Assembly: GCA_027031945.1 (NCBI GenBank)
Contig: JALVPE010000031.1
Coordinates: forward strand, 1 to 16,651
Source of the DNA: Candidatus Moraniibacteriota bacterium
GTDB lineage: Bacteria; Patescibacteriota; Minisyncoccia; Moranbacterales; GCA-2747515
Direction: 5' to 3'
DNA: 16,651 nt
Within the stretch, counting starts at the first letter, position 1. The number at the start of each line of letters is the position of its first letter. The translations under genes were made by a program, and so were the position numbers. Positions 6,275 through 13,160 of this stretch are shown here, piece after piece. Below the pieces are notes generated by a model. It was not told the origin of the DNA and did no database searches. It was given only the letters and a program-made list of their open reading frames with translations.

Positions 6275-6961
6275 TTGAACGTAAAGAAACGTGAAGAAAC
6301 AGGCAAAAAAATGCGTAATATTGCCAGTAAAAATATTCCGGCTGTAATGTATGGAAAGGATATAAAATCTAGCAATTTGTGGGTTGATGTAGTAGCGTTT
6401 GAAAAAATGTTTGCTTCTGCCGGTACAAATACAGTCGTTTCTTTGAAAGTAGAGGGTGCAGAACCTGTAAACGTGTTAGTGTACGACTTTCAGACAGATC
6501 CAATTACAGATGATTTTATACACGTTGATTTTTATGTTGTAAATATGAATGAAGAAGTTGAGGCAGAGATTCCATTGGTATTTAAAGGAGTGTCTGCTGC
6601 AGTAAAAGAACTTGGTGGCACACTTGTGAAAAATAATGATATACTTCTTGTACGTGCACTTCCAGCTAATTTACCTCATGAAGTTGAAGTTGATATTTCA
6701 AAGTTGGCTACATTTGAAGATATTATTACTGTTGCAGATATTACAGTTGGTGATAATGTAAAAATTGTACTTGAAGATGATGCGATAATTGCATCTGTGA
6801 CAGCTCCAAGAACAGCGGAAGAAATGGCTGAACTTGATAGCGAAGTTGATGCAGATGTTTCTAAAGTTGGAGGAGTGAGTGATACCGAAGAGGGTGAGGA
6901 AAATGGTGGAAGTGAAGAAAGTGATAAAGAAGAAAGTGATATTGCAGAAAAAACTGAATAA
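6275..6961 (+). CDS. rplY: ribosomal protein bL25, long Ctc type
   Basis: bL25 binds 5S rRNA in the large ribosomal subunit. The N-terminal RNA-binding domain is recognisable (KKREETGKKMRN, then NIPAVMYG near residues 19-26). A TL5/Ctc-type beta domain follows (about 90-180, with VDFYVVNMNEEVEAEIPLVF and the AVKELGGTLV segment). The last 50 residues are an acidic Glu/Asp/Ser-rich tail. The length of 228 aa suits the long form. The start is uncertain: the only standard initiator before the domain is TTG at 6275, in-frame codons upstream back to the TAA at 6239 include no ATG or GTG, and an ATA at 6269 would give a fuller first strand (ITLNVKKRE). An intrinsic terminator follows. Confidence 0.9.
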   Translation: MNVKKREETGKKMRNIASKNIPAVMYGKDIKSSNLWVDVVAFEKMFASAGTNTVVSLKVEGAEPVNVLVYDFQTDPITDDFIHVDFYVVNMNEEVEAEIPLVFKGVSAAVKELGGTLVKNNDILLVRALPANLPHEVEVDISKLATFEDIITVADITVGDNVKIVLEDDAIIASVTAPRTAEEMAELDSEVDADVSKVGGVSDTEEGEENGGSEESDKEESDIAEKTE

Positions 6962-6989
6962 GTATAATATATTATATTTTGATGTTTTG

Positions 6990-7022
6990 AAACAGATATT
7001 CTCTCTTGAGTATCTGTTTTTT
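6990..7022 (+). terminator. intrinsic terminator after the bL25 gene
   Basis: Arms AAACAGATA (6990-6998) and TATCTGTTT (7011-7019) pair over 9 bp. A 3-bp CTC/GAG extension lies inside. Six Ts at 7017-7022 overlap the distal arm. It separates the bL25 gene from the hydrolase gene. Confidence 0.75.
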
Positions 7023-7036
7023 ACTTTAATAAAATG

Positions 7037-7045
7037 TGGTATTAT
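7037..7045 (+). promoter_or_regulatory. extended -10 deciding the hydrolase start
   Basis: TGG (7037-7039) and TATTAT (7040-7045) form an extended -10 ending 6 nt before the ATG at 7052. A leaderless message starting at 7052 fits. An in-frame ATG at 7034 would place the promoter inside the gene and adds only MWYYVK. Confidence 0.5.
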
Positions 7046-7051
7046 GTAAAG

Positions 7052-8329
7052 ATGAAGTCTAAAATTTATAAAAAACAATTTGTTGTAGTATTGGTAATAG
7101 TCTTGTTATTTTGTATAACTATTTTACAAAATAGATTTGTGTATGCTGATGATTCTATGGTTAGCGATATGACAAAAGAGCAAAAGGAAAAATTGGAAAA
7201 AAAACAAGATGAGTATAAAGACAAAAAACAAAAAAATGAAAAAAAAGTGAAAAAAAAACAAAAGGAAAAAGCTATATTGCAAGGAAATCTCGGTGCAGTA
7301 AAACAATCACTTGGCACAACAAAAAGAACAATTAATGAGGTAATTGAAGATATTGAAAAAAAAGAAGAAGAAATTGATAGAAGAAATGCACAAATTAATC
7401 AACTAAATAATCAAGTAGAGTTATATAAGAGCTCATTGGCAGACACTATTCGTAGAGTGTATTTTGTATCCAATAATCATCCAGTTATTTTCGTTGTAAA
7501 AAATGATGGTACAAATAGATTTCTAGATACAACGGATGATTTGGAAAAAATGCGTATAAGGGTTATGGATATGATGCACAAAGTTGAGAATGCAAAGAAT
7601 TTACAAGAACAAAAAAAAGAGGAATTAAAAAAATTAAAAGAAGAAAAAGAGGAATTATTAGCAGAACATAAAAAAACAGAATCACAGCTTTTGTCACAGG
7701 CAGCAGCAGTTCAAGTTGAAATTATTAAAGTAGATACTTCAATAGCTCAGTTAAATGCAAAATTATCTGAAGTGGAATCGAAACTTTCTGCGCTTCTTGG
7801 TAATTCTTTTAATACGGATGATATTAAAGAAGCTGCAAAATTTGCAAGTAAAAAAACCGGTGTACGCAAAAGTTTTATATTAGGTATGTTGGTTGTGGAG
7901 ACTAATTTAGGAAGATTTACCGGTGGATGCACATATAAAAAAAGTAAAATGGGAGAAAAGAATCAAAAGATATTCAAAAGAATTTGTAAAGATTTGGGTT
8001 ATAACTATAAAAAAAAGAAAGTATCGTGTCCGCTTAGTTACGGAATTGGTGGAGCTATGGGCGTGTCACAATTTATGCCTACAACTTGGGTTGGGTATGA
8101 ATCTAAAATTTCGAGTTATACGGGACATTCGCCGGCTGATCCGTGGAGTTTAACAGATGGTGTAATGGCAATGGCAATCAAACTTGCAAATGATGGAGCA
8201 ACAAGTGAAAAGGGAGAATTTGATGCGGCAAGGAGATATTATTGTGGTTCAAGACTTAATCGTAGTGCATGTATAAATTATGGTAACAAGGTGTTATATT
8301 GGGCAAAAAATTATAAAGATAGATTGTAA
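7052..8329 (+). CDS. exported coiled-coil peptidoglycan hydrolase with a C-terminal lytic transglycosylase domain
   Basis: The 425-aa product (start at 7052) has a signal peptide with basic start, hydrophobic core (10-27) and likely cleavage after VYA (30-32). A very Lys/Glu-rich coiled coil spans about 38-130 and 160-250, as in CwlO/EnvC/PcsB regulators. The last 170 residues are a lytic transglycosylase domain of MltB style: putative catalytic Glu283 in VVETNLGRF, GAMGVSQFMPTTW at 334-346 and DPWSLTDGVMAMA at 363-375. Such enzymes cut the MurNAc-GlcNAc bond and leave anhydro-MurNAc. Five cysteines (293, 312, 326, 398, 407) lie in this domain and could form disulfides outside the cell. CwlO relatives usually carry NlpC/P60 or M23 domains, so this pairing is distinctive. 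A terminator precedes it. Confidence 0.85.
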   Translation: MKSKIYKKQFVVVLVIVLLFCITILQNRFVYADDSMVSDMTKEQKEKLEKKQDEYKDKKQKNEKKVKKKQKEKAILQGNLGAVKQSLGTTKRTINEVIEDIEKKEEEIDRRNAQINQLNNQVELYKSSLADTIRRVYFVSNNHPVIFVVKNDGTNRFLDTTDDLEKMRIRVMDMMHKVENAKNLQEQKKEELKKLKEEKEELLAEHKKTESQLLSQAAAVQVEIIKVDTSIAQLNAKLSEVESKLSALLGNSFNTDDIKEAAKFASKKTGVRKSFILGMLVVETNLGRFTGGCTYKKSKMGEKNQKIFKRICKDLGYNYKKKKVSCPLSYGIGGAMGVSQFMPTTWVGYESKISSYTGHSPADPWSLTDGVMAMAIKLANDGATSEKGEFDAARRYYCGSRLNRSACINYGNKVLYWAKNYKDRL

Positions 8330-8358
8330 TTGACTTTTGAGTTTATATATGCTATAAT
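8330..8358 (+). promoter_or_regulatory. near-consensus promoter with extended -10, facing terminator hairpins
   Basis: TTGACT (8330-8335) and TATAAT (8353-8358) are separated by exactly 17 nt, with TGC directly before the -10. It starts on the base after the hydrolase stop codon. Predicted initiation is near 8365. No ORF follows; the transcript would run at once into a hairpin with a T-run. Confidence 0.75.
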
Positions 8359-8364
8359 TACATA

Positions 8365-8406
8365 GTAATCGGGTGAGCAATTAAATGCTTGAACCGATTT
8401 TTTTTG
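8365..8406 (+). ncRNA. candidate ~42-nt RNA consisting of a terminator hairpin
   Basis: From the predicted start, AATCGG (8367-8372) pairs with CCGATT (8394-8399). GAGCA (8375-8379) pairs with TGCTT (8386-8390), with one G.U and loop ATTAAA. Eight Ts (8398-8405) follow. The RNA would be almost entirely one hairpin. It may be a small RNA, a transcription sink or an attenuator letting some polymerase through toward murA. No known family was recognised. Confidence 0.4.
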
Positions 8407-8459
8407 TTCTTTAACATAAGTCATAATTAAAAATAAAATTTATTTTTTTGAAGTAATTT

Positions 8460-8568
8460 TGGTGCTAAGTTCTTTGCACCATATTTCGTCTTATTTTTAT
8501 TTTGTAAAGACGAAAATATTTTTTAAATTGTCACTTTTCTTGTCGCTACTTGAGAAGTGACTTTTTTT
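8460..8568 (+). terminator. tandem hairpins, two with T-runs, in the gap before murA
   Basis: Three more hairpins follow in the 342-nt non-coding gap. TGGTGC/GCACCA pairs at 8460-8465 and 8476-8481. ATATTTCGTCTT (8481-8492) pairs with AAGACGAAAATAT (8507-8519), one base bulged, and six Ts follow. GTCACTTTTC (8530-8539) pairs over 10 bp with GAGAAGTGAC (8552-8561), then seven Ts (8562-8568). The last is a convincing intrinsic terminator. The rest of the gap, 8407-8459 and 8569-8606, is AT-rich with nothing recognised. Confidence 0.6.
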
Positions 8569-8606
8569 AAATTTTTATGTTATATTTATTACAAAATTAT
8601 TTTTTC

Positions 8607-8635
8607 TTGAAAAAAAGTGTATTTTAGCATATACT
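8607..8635 (+). promoter_or_regulatory. murA promoter
   Basis: TTGAAA (8607-8612) and TATACT (8630-8635) are exactly 17 nt apart. Initiation near 8642 gives a leader of about 30 nt. An AGAGGTG in it lies some 20 nt before the ATG, too far for a normal Shine-Dalgarno. Confidence 0.65.
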
Positions 8636-8671
8636 TTACGAAGGCAGAGGTGTAATTTTTTTTATGTAAAT

Positions 8672-9976
8672 ATGCAATATTTTGAAATTAATGGTGGCAA
8701 AAAATTGACAGGCGAAATTATGGTTAATGGTTCAAAAAATGCAGCAGTGGCAATTTTGGCTGCTTCAGTTATGAATCATGGCACGACAACACTAAAAAAT
8801 GTCCCACAGATAGAAGAAGTAAATAGGTGGATAGAAATTTTGGAAAGTATAGGAATGGAAGTTGAAAAGAAAGATAAGACATTGATACTTAAGTCTCCTA
8901 AGTCATTTATCCTTCGCAATATAAATAAAGAAGCAGCAGAAAAAACTCGTAGTGCGATTATGCTAATTAGTTCACTTAGTGGTAGACATAAAAAATATTT
9001 TATTCCACAGGCAGGTGGTTGTAAGTTGGGTGAGCGCACAATCAAACCGCATTTATACGCATTGGAAAATTATGGGATAGATATATCGGTTACAAGTAAA
9101 GGATTTGATGTTTCTGCAAATTCATTGAAGCCAGCTGATAATAATGTATTGTATGAGTCAGGAGATACAGTGACAGAGACTGCAATCATGGCGGCAGCAC
9201 AAATTCCAGGTAAAACTGTAATAAAAATGGCTACTTCAAATTATATGGTGCAAGATCTTTGTTTTTTCTTGGAAAAGTTGGGAGTTAAATTTAAAGGAAT
9301 AGGTACAACAACTTTGGAAATTCATGGAAAAAAGAAATTAAAAAAGAATATCACATATGATATTAGTGAGGATCCGATTGAGGCAATGTTTTTTCTTTCT
9401 CTTGCAATTACGGCAAAAAGTGAATTAATTGTGAAGCGATGTCCAATTGAATTTTTGGAGTTGGAACTTTTAAAACTTGAAAAAATGGGTCAGAAATTTG
9501 AAATTTTACGAAAATATAAATCACGCAATAAAAAAACAAAATTGGTTGATATAAAAATGATACCTTCTAAATTGAAGGCACTTGAAGATAAAATTCATGC
9601 GCTACCTTTTCCAGGATTAAATATGGACAATCTTCCATTTTTTGTGCCAATCGCAATGATGGCTAGTGGTAAAACACTTATTCATGATTGGGTGTATGAA
9701 AATAGAGCTGTGTATTTTACTGAGCTTAATCGTCTAGGTGGAAATATAGTCCTTATAGATTCACATCGCGTGAAAATTACCGGGCCTACACAGTTGAAGG
9801 GTGCCGACCTTATGTCTCCACCAGCTCTTAGACCTGCTGCAATAATGCTAGTTGCAATGATTGGAGCAAAGGGCAAATCAATTCTTAGGGGTGTATATTC
9901 AATTAATCGTGGATATGAAAATTTAGAAAATAGACTCAGGCAAATAGGTGTTGATATTACTTTGGTTAAAGAGTAG
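8672..9976 (+). CDS. murA: UDP-N-acetylglucosamine 1-carboxyvinyltransferase, divergent
   Basis: MurA transfers enolpyruvate from PEP to UDP-GlcNAc, the first committed step of peptidoglycan synthesis in the cytoplasm. The 434-aa length is normal. GSKNA (20-24) supplies the Lys/Asn pair. The flexible catalytic loop reads AGGCKLGERTIKPHL (114-128), with Cys117 where fosfomycin-sensitive enzymes have the reactive cysteine, and Arg122. Asp319 (MDNLP, usually TDLQ) and Arg387 (ALRPAA) match further active-site residues. INRGYENLENRL (411-422) is the usual C-terminal signature. Loops are Lys-rich and several normally constant neighbours differ, so it is a divergent member; a paralogue elsewhere is possible. 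A dedicated promoter lies upstream, and a Nudix gene follows after 20 nt. Confidence 0.92.
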   Translation: MQYFEINGGKKLTGEIMVNGSKNAAVAILAASVMNHGTTTLKNVPQIEEVNRWIEILESIGMEVEKKDKTLILKSPKSFILRNINKEAAEKTRSAIMLISSLSGRHKKYFIPQAGGCKLGERTIKPHLYALENYGIDISVTSKGFDVSANSLKPADNNVLYESGDTVTETAIMAAAQIPGKTVIKMATSNYMVQDLCFFLEKLGVKFKGIGTTTLEIHGKKKLKKNITYDISEDPIEAMFFLSLAITAKSELIVKRCPIEFLELELLKLEKMGQKFEILRKYKSRNKKTKLVDIKMIPSKLKALEDKIHALPFPGLNMDNLPFFVPIAMMASGKTLIHDWVYENRAVYFTELNRLGGNIVLIDSHRVKITGPTQLKGADLMSPPALRPAAIMLVAMIGAKGKSILRGVYSINRGYENLENRLRQIGVDITLVKE

Positions 9977-9986
9977 TATTTAAATG

Positions 9987-9992
9987 TATTAT
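9987..9992 (+). promoter_or_regulatory. possible -10 box before the Nudix gene
   Basis: TATTAT ends 4 nt before the ATG at 9997, in the 20-nt gap after murA. It may give a near-leaderless start or be a chance match; no Shine-Dalgarno is visible. Confidence 0.25.
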
Positions 9993-9996
9993 ATTT

Positions 9997-10443
9997 ATGG
10001 TAAACGAATTTATACAAGGTAAAGATTACATAGGTGTAGGTGGAGGTGTTTTAATCTTGAATGATAAAAGAGAAGTACTTTTAATAAAAAGAGGGCGAGA
10101 AGTTCGTAATGAAGTTGGGTGGTGGTCTAAACCGGGTGGTGGAGTAAAATTTGGTGAAATTGCTATAGAAGCAATGAAACGAGAAATAAAAGAAGAGTTA
10201 GATATTGAGATAAAAATTACAGGATATTTGCCACATACGGATCATATTATAAAATCTGAAAAGCAACATTGGGTAGCCTTTAATTTCATAGCACATATTG
10301 TGAAGGGTAAGCCAAGAAATATGGAACTACATAAATGTGATGATATTAAGTGGTTTGCATTGAACAAATTACCACAAAAAATTACACAAACAACGAAAGA
10401 GCCGATAGTAGATTATATTGCTGGTAAGTATATCACGTTTTAA
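9997..10443 (+). CDS. Nudix hydrolase
   Basis: The 148-aa protein has the size and layout of a MutT-like Nudix hydrolase, which cleaves a nucleoside diphosphate linked to another group with Mg2+. After an N-terminal strand (YIGVGGGVLIL), the Nudix box spans about 48-70: G, five residues, E54, seven residues, then REIKEELDI with E63, E66 and E67 in place. The usual Gly before the last hydrophobic residue is Asp69. WWSKPGGGV precedes the box, a form seen in nucleotide-sugar and dNTP-cleaning members. Substrate cannot be named; candidates include oxidised dNTPs, ADP-ribose or GDP-sugars. It lies between murA and mreB with short gaps, which may reflect packing rather than a shared pathway. Confidence 0.88.
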   Translation: MVNEFIQGKDYIGVGGGVLILNDKREVLLIKRGREVRNEVGWWSKPGGGVKFGEIAIEAMKREIKEELDIEIKITGYLPHTDHIIKSEKQHWVAFNFIAHIVKGKPRNMELHKCDDIKWFALNKLPQKITQTTKEPIVDYIAGKYITF

Positions 10444-10500
10444 TTTTTGTATAAGTAGCATAAAAATAATAAGTAAAATTTTAAATTTAGATAGGGAATT

Positions 10501-11517
10501 ATGAGTATAGTTGTACGGAAAATTGGAATTGATCTTGGAACGGCAAATACACTTGTATTTGTACCGGATAAAGGAGTTGTTGTGGATGAACCATCTGTTG
10601 TAGCTGTTTCAGTTGTGGAAAACAAGGTGTTGGCTGTAGGTGATGAAGCAAAGGAAATGCTTGGTCGTACTCCAGATACTATAATGGCGTATAAACCTCT
10701 CAGAGATGGAGTAATTGCCGATTATCGTGTAACAGAAGCAATGCTCAAATATTTTATAAGAAAGGTAACCGGAAGAGTCCTTTTCTTACGACCTGAAGTT
10801 ATGATATCAATTCCGGCAGGAATTACTTCTACAGAACGTCGTGCAGTTGTTGATGCGGCGGAAAAAGCCGGCGCGAAAAGAGTTTATGTTGTAAAAGAAC
10901 CAATACTTGCAATGATTGGAGCTGGAATTAAAATTCATGGAGCGCAGGGCAATATGATAATCAATATTGGTGGTGGCACAAGCGAAATAGCAGTAATATC
11001 ATTAGGTGGAGTAGTTTCATCATATAGCGCTCGTGTAGGAGGTAATAAATTTGATCAAGCAATTGCAGACTATATTAAGCGTAAGTATTCTTTATCTATA
11101 GGTGAGCGAATGTCAGAAAAAATTAAAATTCAAATTGGCAGTGCAATTGTACAAACAAAAGAAGAGAGAATGGATATTCGTGGGCGGGATTTAATGGGTG
11201 GATTGCCAAAAACAATTACCGTTACTTCAAATGAAATAACAGAAGCGTTGCAAGATGAACTGAGAGAGGTTATCAATTCAGTTAAAAAAGTTTTACAAGA
11301 AACTCCACCGGAATTATCAGCAGATATTATGGATAAGGGGACAGTTCTTTCTGGTGGGGGCGCATTGTTGAGAAATTTAGATCAACTTATTACAAAGACA
11401 ATCGGTGTTCCGTGTTATGTTGCAGATGATCCGCTCAGATGTGTAGTGCGTGGTTCAGGAAAGGTTTTGGATAATTTGGATATTTATAAGAAAACAATTT
11501 TAGCCAGTAAAAAATAA
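10501..11517 (+). CDS. mreB: rod-shape actin-like protein MreB
   Basis: MreB is the bacterial actin that forms membrane-bound filaments and guides the elongation synthase. The 338-aa length is normal. The phosphate-1 motif is IGIDLGTANTLVF (8-20). VVDEPSVVAV follows. RPEVMISIPAGIT (97-109), ERRAVVDAAEKAGA and VKEPILAMIGAGI (131-143) are typical. The second phosphate loop is NIGGGTSEIAVISLGG and the adenosine motif is LSGGGALLRNLD near the C-terminus. A weak AGGG (10493-10496) is only 4 nt from the ATG, and a poor -10-like TAGATA overlaps it, so the initiation mode is unclear. The stop overlaps the next ATG by one base. mreC and mreD, common downstream partners, are replaced by a glycosyltransferase. 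Confidence 0.96.
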   Translation: MSIVVRKIGIDLGTANTLVFVPDKGVVVDEPSVVAVSVVENKVLAVGDEAKEMLGRTPDTIMAYKPLRDGVIADYRVTEAMLKYFIRKVTGRVLFLRPEVMISIPAGITSTERRAVVDAAEKAGAKRVYVVKEPILAMIGAGIKIHGAQGNMIINIGGGTSEIAVISLGGVVSSYSARVGGNKFDQAIADYIKRKYSLSIGERMSEKIKIQIGSAIVQTKEERMDIRGRDLMGGLPKTITVTSNEITEALQDELREVINSVKKVLQETPPELSADIMDKGTVLSGGGALLRNLDQLITKTIGVPCYVADDPLRCVVRGSGKVLDNLDIYKKTILASKK

Positions 11518-12620
11518 TGAAAATAGCAATTGATGCGTCACGTGCATTTTTACATGAACGCACAGGAATTGAGGAATATTCCTATCAACTTATTAAACAT
11601 TTGCGTAAGCCTCTCAGTAAACATGCAGTTATTCTATACATTCGTAAAGGTACAATGGAAAATGTTGATTTTGAATTACCGGAATTATGGAGTGTACGTG
11701 AATTATGGGCACCACGGCTTTGGACGTATTTACGATTGTCGCTAGAACTTTTTTTTCATAAACCTCAAAAATTATTAGTGCCAGGTCATATTGCGCCACC
11801 AATTCATCCAAAAGATACAACATCCGTTGTGCATGGACTTGAATTTGAAATGCAACCAAAATCATATTCAGCATATGAAAGATTTTCTATGCGAAGAGGA
11901 ATCAAAAATTCATGTAAATGGTCAAAAAATATTATTTGTGTGTCAAATAATACAAAACGAGACTTGATAAATTTGTATAATGTACCAAAAGATAAGATAC
12001 GTGTTGTGTATGAAGGTGTAAATCCAATACCGGAAGAAAATATTCAATCAGATGCAAAGACTTTATATAAATACAAATTACAAAAACAAAAATATTTAAT
12101 TTTTATAGGACGATTGGAAGAGCGTAAAAATATTTCAAATATTATAAATGCATATGAGATTCTCAGAAGACATTTTGGAATTACACAAAAGTTAGCATTA
12201 GTAGGTAAGGGAGGATATGGATGGGATAGAATTGCTGGTGAGATTGATATTCATCCATTTAGAGAGGATATTGTTATAACTGGATTTGTATCTGAAAATG
12301 AAAAATGGGCACTTTTGCGAAATGCTTCAGTTTTTGTATTCCCAACACTTTACGAAGGATTTGGTTTACCAGTATTGGAAGCTCAACAATTAGGCGTGCC
12401 AGTAGTAACATCAAATAACTCATCGTTAAAAGAAATAGCGAAAACAAGTGCATTTTTGGTAGACCCGATAATAGCATCTGATATTGCGGAAAAGGTAAAT
12501 TTATTATTAACAAATGAAAAAGCAAGACATGATGCAATTACAAGAGGTTTTGAAAATATAAAAAGATTTGATTGGAATAGGTGCGCACGATTGGTTGCTA
12601 AGGTATTAATAAAATTTTAA
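11517..12620 (+). CDS. GT4-family glycosyltransferase
   Basis: The 367-aa protein is a GT-B fold, retaining glycosyltransferase of family GT4, which moves a sugar from a nucleotide donor to an acceptor, commonly in cell-surface polysaccharide synthesis. IDASRAFLHERTGIEEY (5-21) is the N-terminal acceptor-side loop. FIGRLEERKN (196-205) carries the donor-phosphate Arg/Lys pair. The E-x7-E signature is E280 and E288 in YEGFGLPVLEAQ. There is no membrane segment. The ATG overlaps the mreB stop (TAATG) with no separate Shine-Dalgarno, so translation is probably coupled to mreB. Donor and acceptor are unknown; mannosyl- or rhamnosyltransferase would be typical. The next plus-strand gene is also GT4, beyond a minus-strand gene. 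Confidence 0.9.
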   Translation: MKIAIDASRAFLHERTGIEEYSYQLIKHLRKPLSKHAVILYIRKGTMENVDFELPELWSVRELWAPRLWTYLRLSLELFFHKPQKLLVPGHIAPPIHPKDTTSVVHGLEFEMQPKSYSAYERFSMRRGIKNSCKWSKNIICVSNNTKRDLINLYNVPKDKIRVVYEGVNPIPEENIQSDAKTLYKYKLQKQKYLIFIGRLEERKNISNIINAYEILRRHFGITQKLALVGKGGYGWDRIAGEIDIHPFREDIVITGFVSENEKWALLRNASVFVFPTLYEGFGLPVLEAQQLGVPVVTSNNSSLKEIAKTSAFLVDPIIASDIAEKVNLLLTNEKARHDAITRGFENIKRFDWNRCARLVAKVLIKF

Positions 12621-12621
12621 T

Positions 12622-12667
12622 AAAAATAAAAAACACCACGCACAGATATCCATTTGTACGCGGTGTT
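12622..12667 (-). terminator. intrinsic terminator of the minus-strand gene
   Basis: Read on the minus strand, AACACCGCGTACA pairs over 13 bp with TGTGCGTGGTGTT, using two G.U pairs, and then runs into TTTTTTATTTTTA. On the plus strand the same positions give A.C mismatches and only a poor T-run, so it mainly serves the minus-strand gene. It ends 1-2 nt from the plus-strand glycosyltransferase stop. Confidence 0.8.
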
Positions 12668-12672
12668 GTTCT

Positions 12673-13035
12673 TTATTGAGTAGCAACCACCTTCCAACCA
12701 TGTGGAAGGCACGCAACATCTATTGCAAAAACTGCAACATTGGCATTTTCTCTTTCAGGATAAATAAAAATCAAACGATCATCTTCTTTATATTTGATTT
12801 TTGTATGGGCAGGTACGTTTGACAATGTACTACCTACAAACCAATTCTTTTTGTGAACAATGAATTGTCCAGTATTTGTAAATTCGAATGCTGGAACAGT
12901 TTTAATCTTTCCGCTGTGATACAAATATGTCTCACTGATGGTATAATTTTTATGATTGTTATAAATAGATATTGTAGTGAAAATAAAAAATGCTACGATA
13001 AGAATTTTGCCTGTGAGAGTTAGCTTTTTCCACAT
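12673..13035 (-). CDS. small membrane-anchored hypothetical protein
   Basis: The 120-aa protein has a short basic start (MWKKLTLTGK), one membrane helix (about 11-26) and an extracytoplasmic domain of about 90 residues with Tyr/Trp-rich strands (KNWFVGSTL; RLIFIYPE; CLPHGWKV at the end, with the only Cys). The function is not recognised. The start is clear: AGGAG (13043-13047, minus strand) is 7 nt before the ATG. The gene is alone on its strand between two GT4 genes, with its own terminator. This resembles the 204-aa gene between korA and korB in being an SD-led monocistronic unit. I have an unverified memory of similar proteins in other candidate-phyla genomes. Base composition is only slightly above its neighbours. 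Confidence 0.8.
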   Translation of the reverse strand: MWKKLTLTGKILIVAFFIFTTISIYNNHKNYTISETYLYHSGKIKTVPAFEFTNTGQFIVHKKNWFVGSTLSNVPAHTKIKYKEDDRLIFIYPERENANVAVFAIDVACLPHGWKVVATQ

Positions 13036-13042
13036 AATGTTT

Positions 13043-13047
13043 CTCCT
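13043..13047 (-). promoter_or_regulatory. strong Shine-Dalgarno of the minus-strand gene
   Basis: AGGAG on the minus strand lies 7 nt before the ATG. The same motif and spacing serve the 204-aa gene at 1996. Most other genes in the window have no comparable site. Confidence 0.75.
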
Positions 13048-13160
13048 ATTGTTAAAAAACTAATAAAAATGATAGAATATATAATGTATTTAATCATTTT
13101 TTTAAATTAATGACTTCGCATAATTGCTACACAAAAAGAGAAAAAAGTCAAGAGGCAGAT

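Noticed and set aside
7034..7051. Upstream ATG at 7034 as the hydrolase start
   Set aside because: It adds MWYYVK before a complete signal peptide and overlaps an extended -10 (TGG-TATTAT) that fits a leaderless start at 7052.
8340..8640. tRNA, tmRNA or 6S RNA in the gap before murA
   Set aside because: No cloverleaf, T-loop motif, tag ORF or long bulged rod is visible; the hairpins are short and separate.
13110..13160. Upstream ATG at 13110 as the start of the second GT4 enzyme
   Set aside because: The extra 17 residues are polar and unlike the family. The ATG at 13161 has AGAGG at 5 nt and leads directly into the conserved N-terminal motif.
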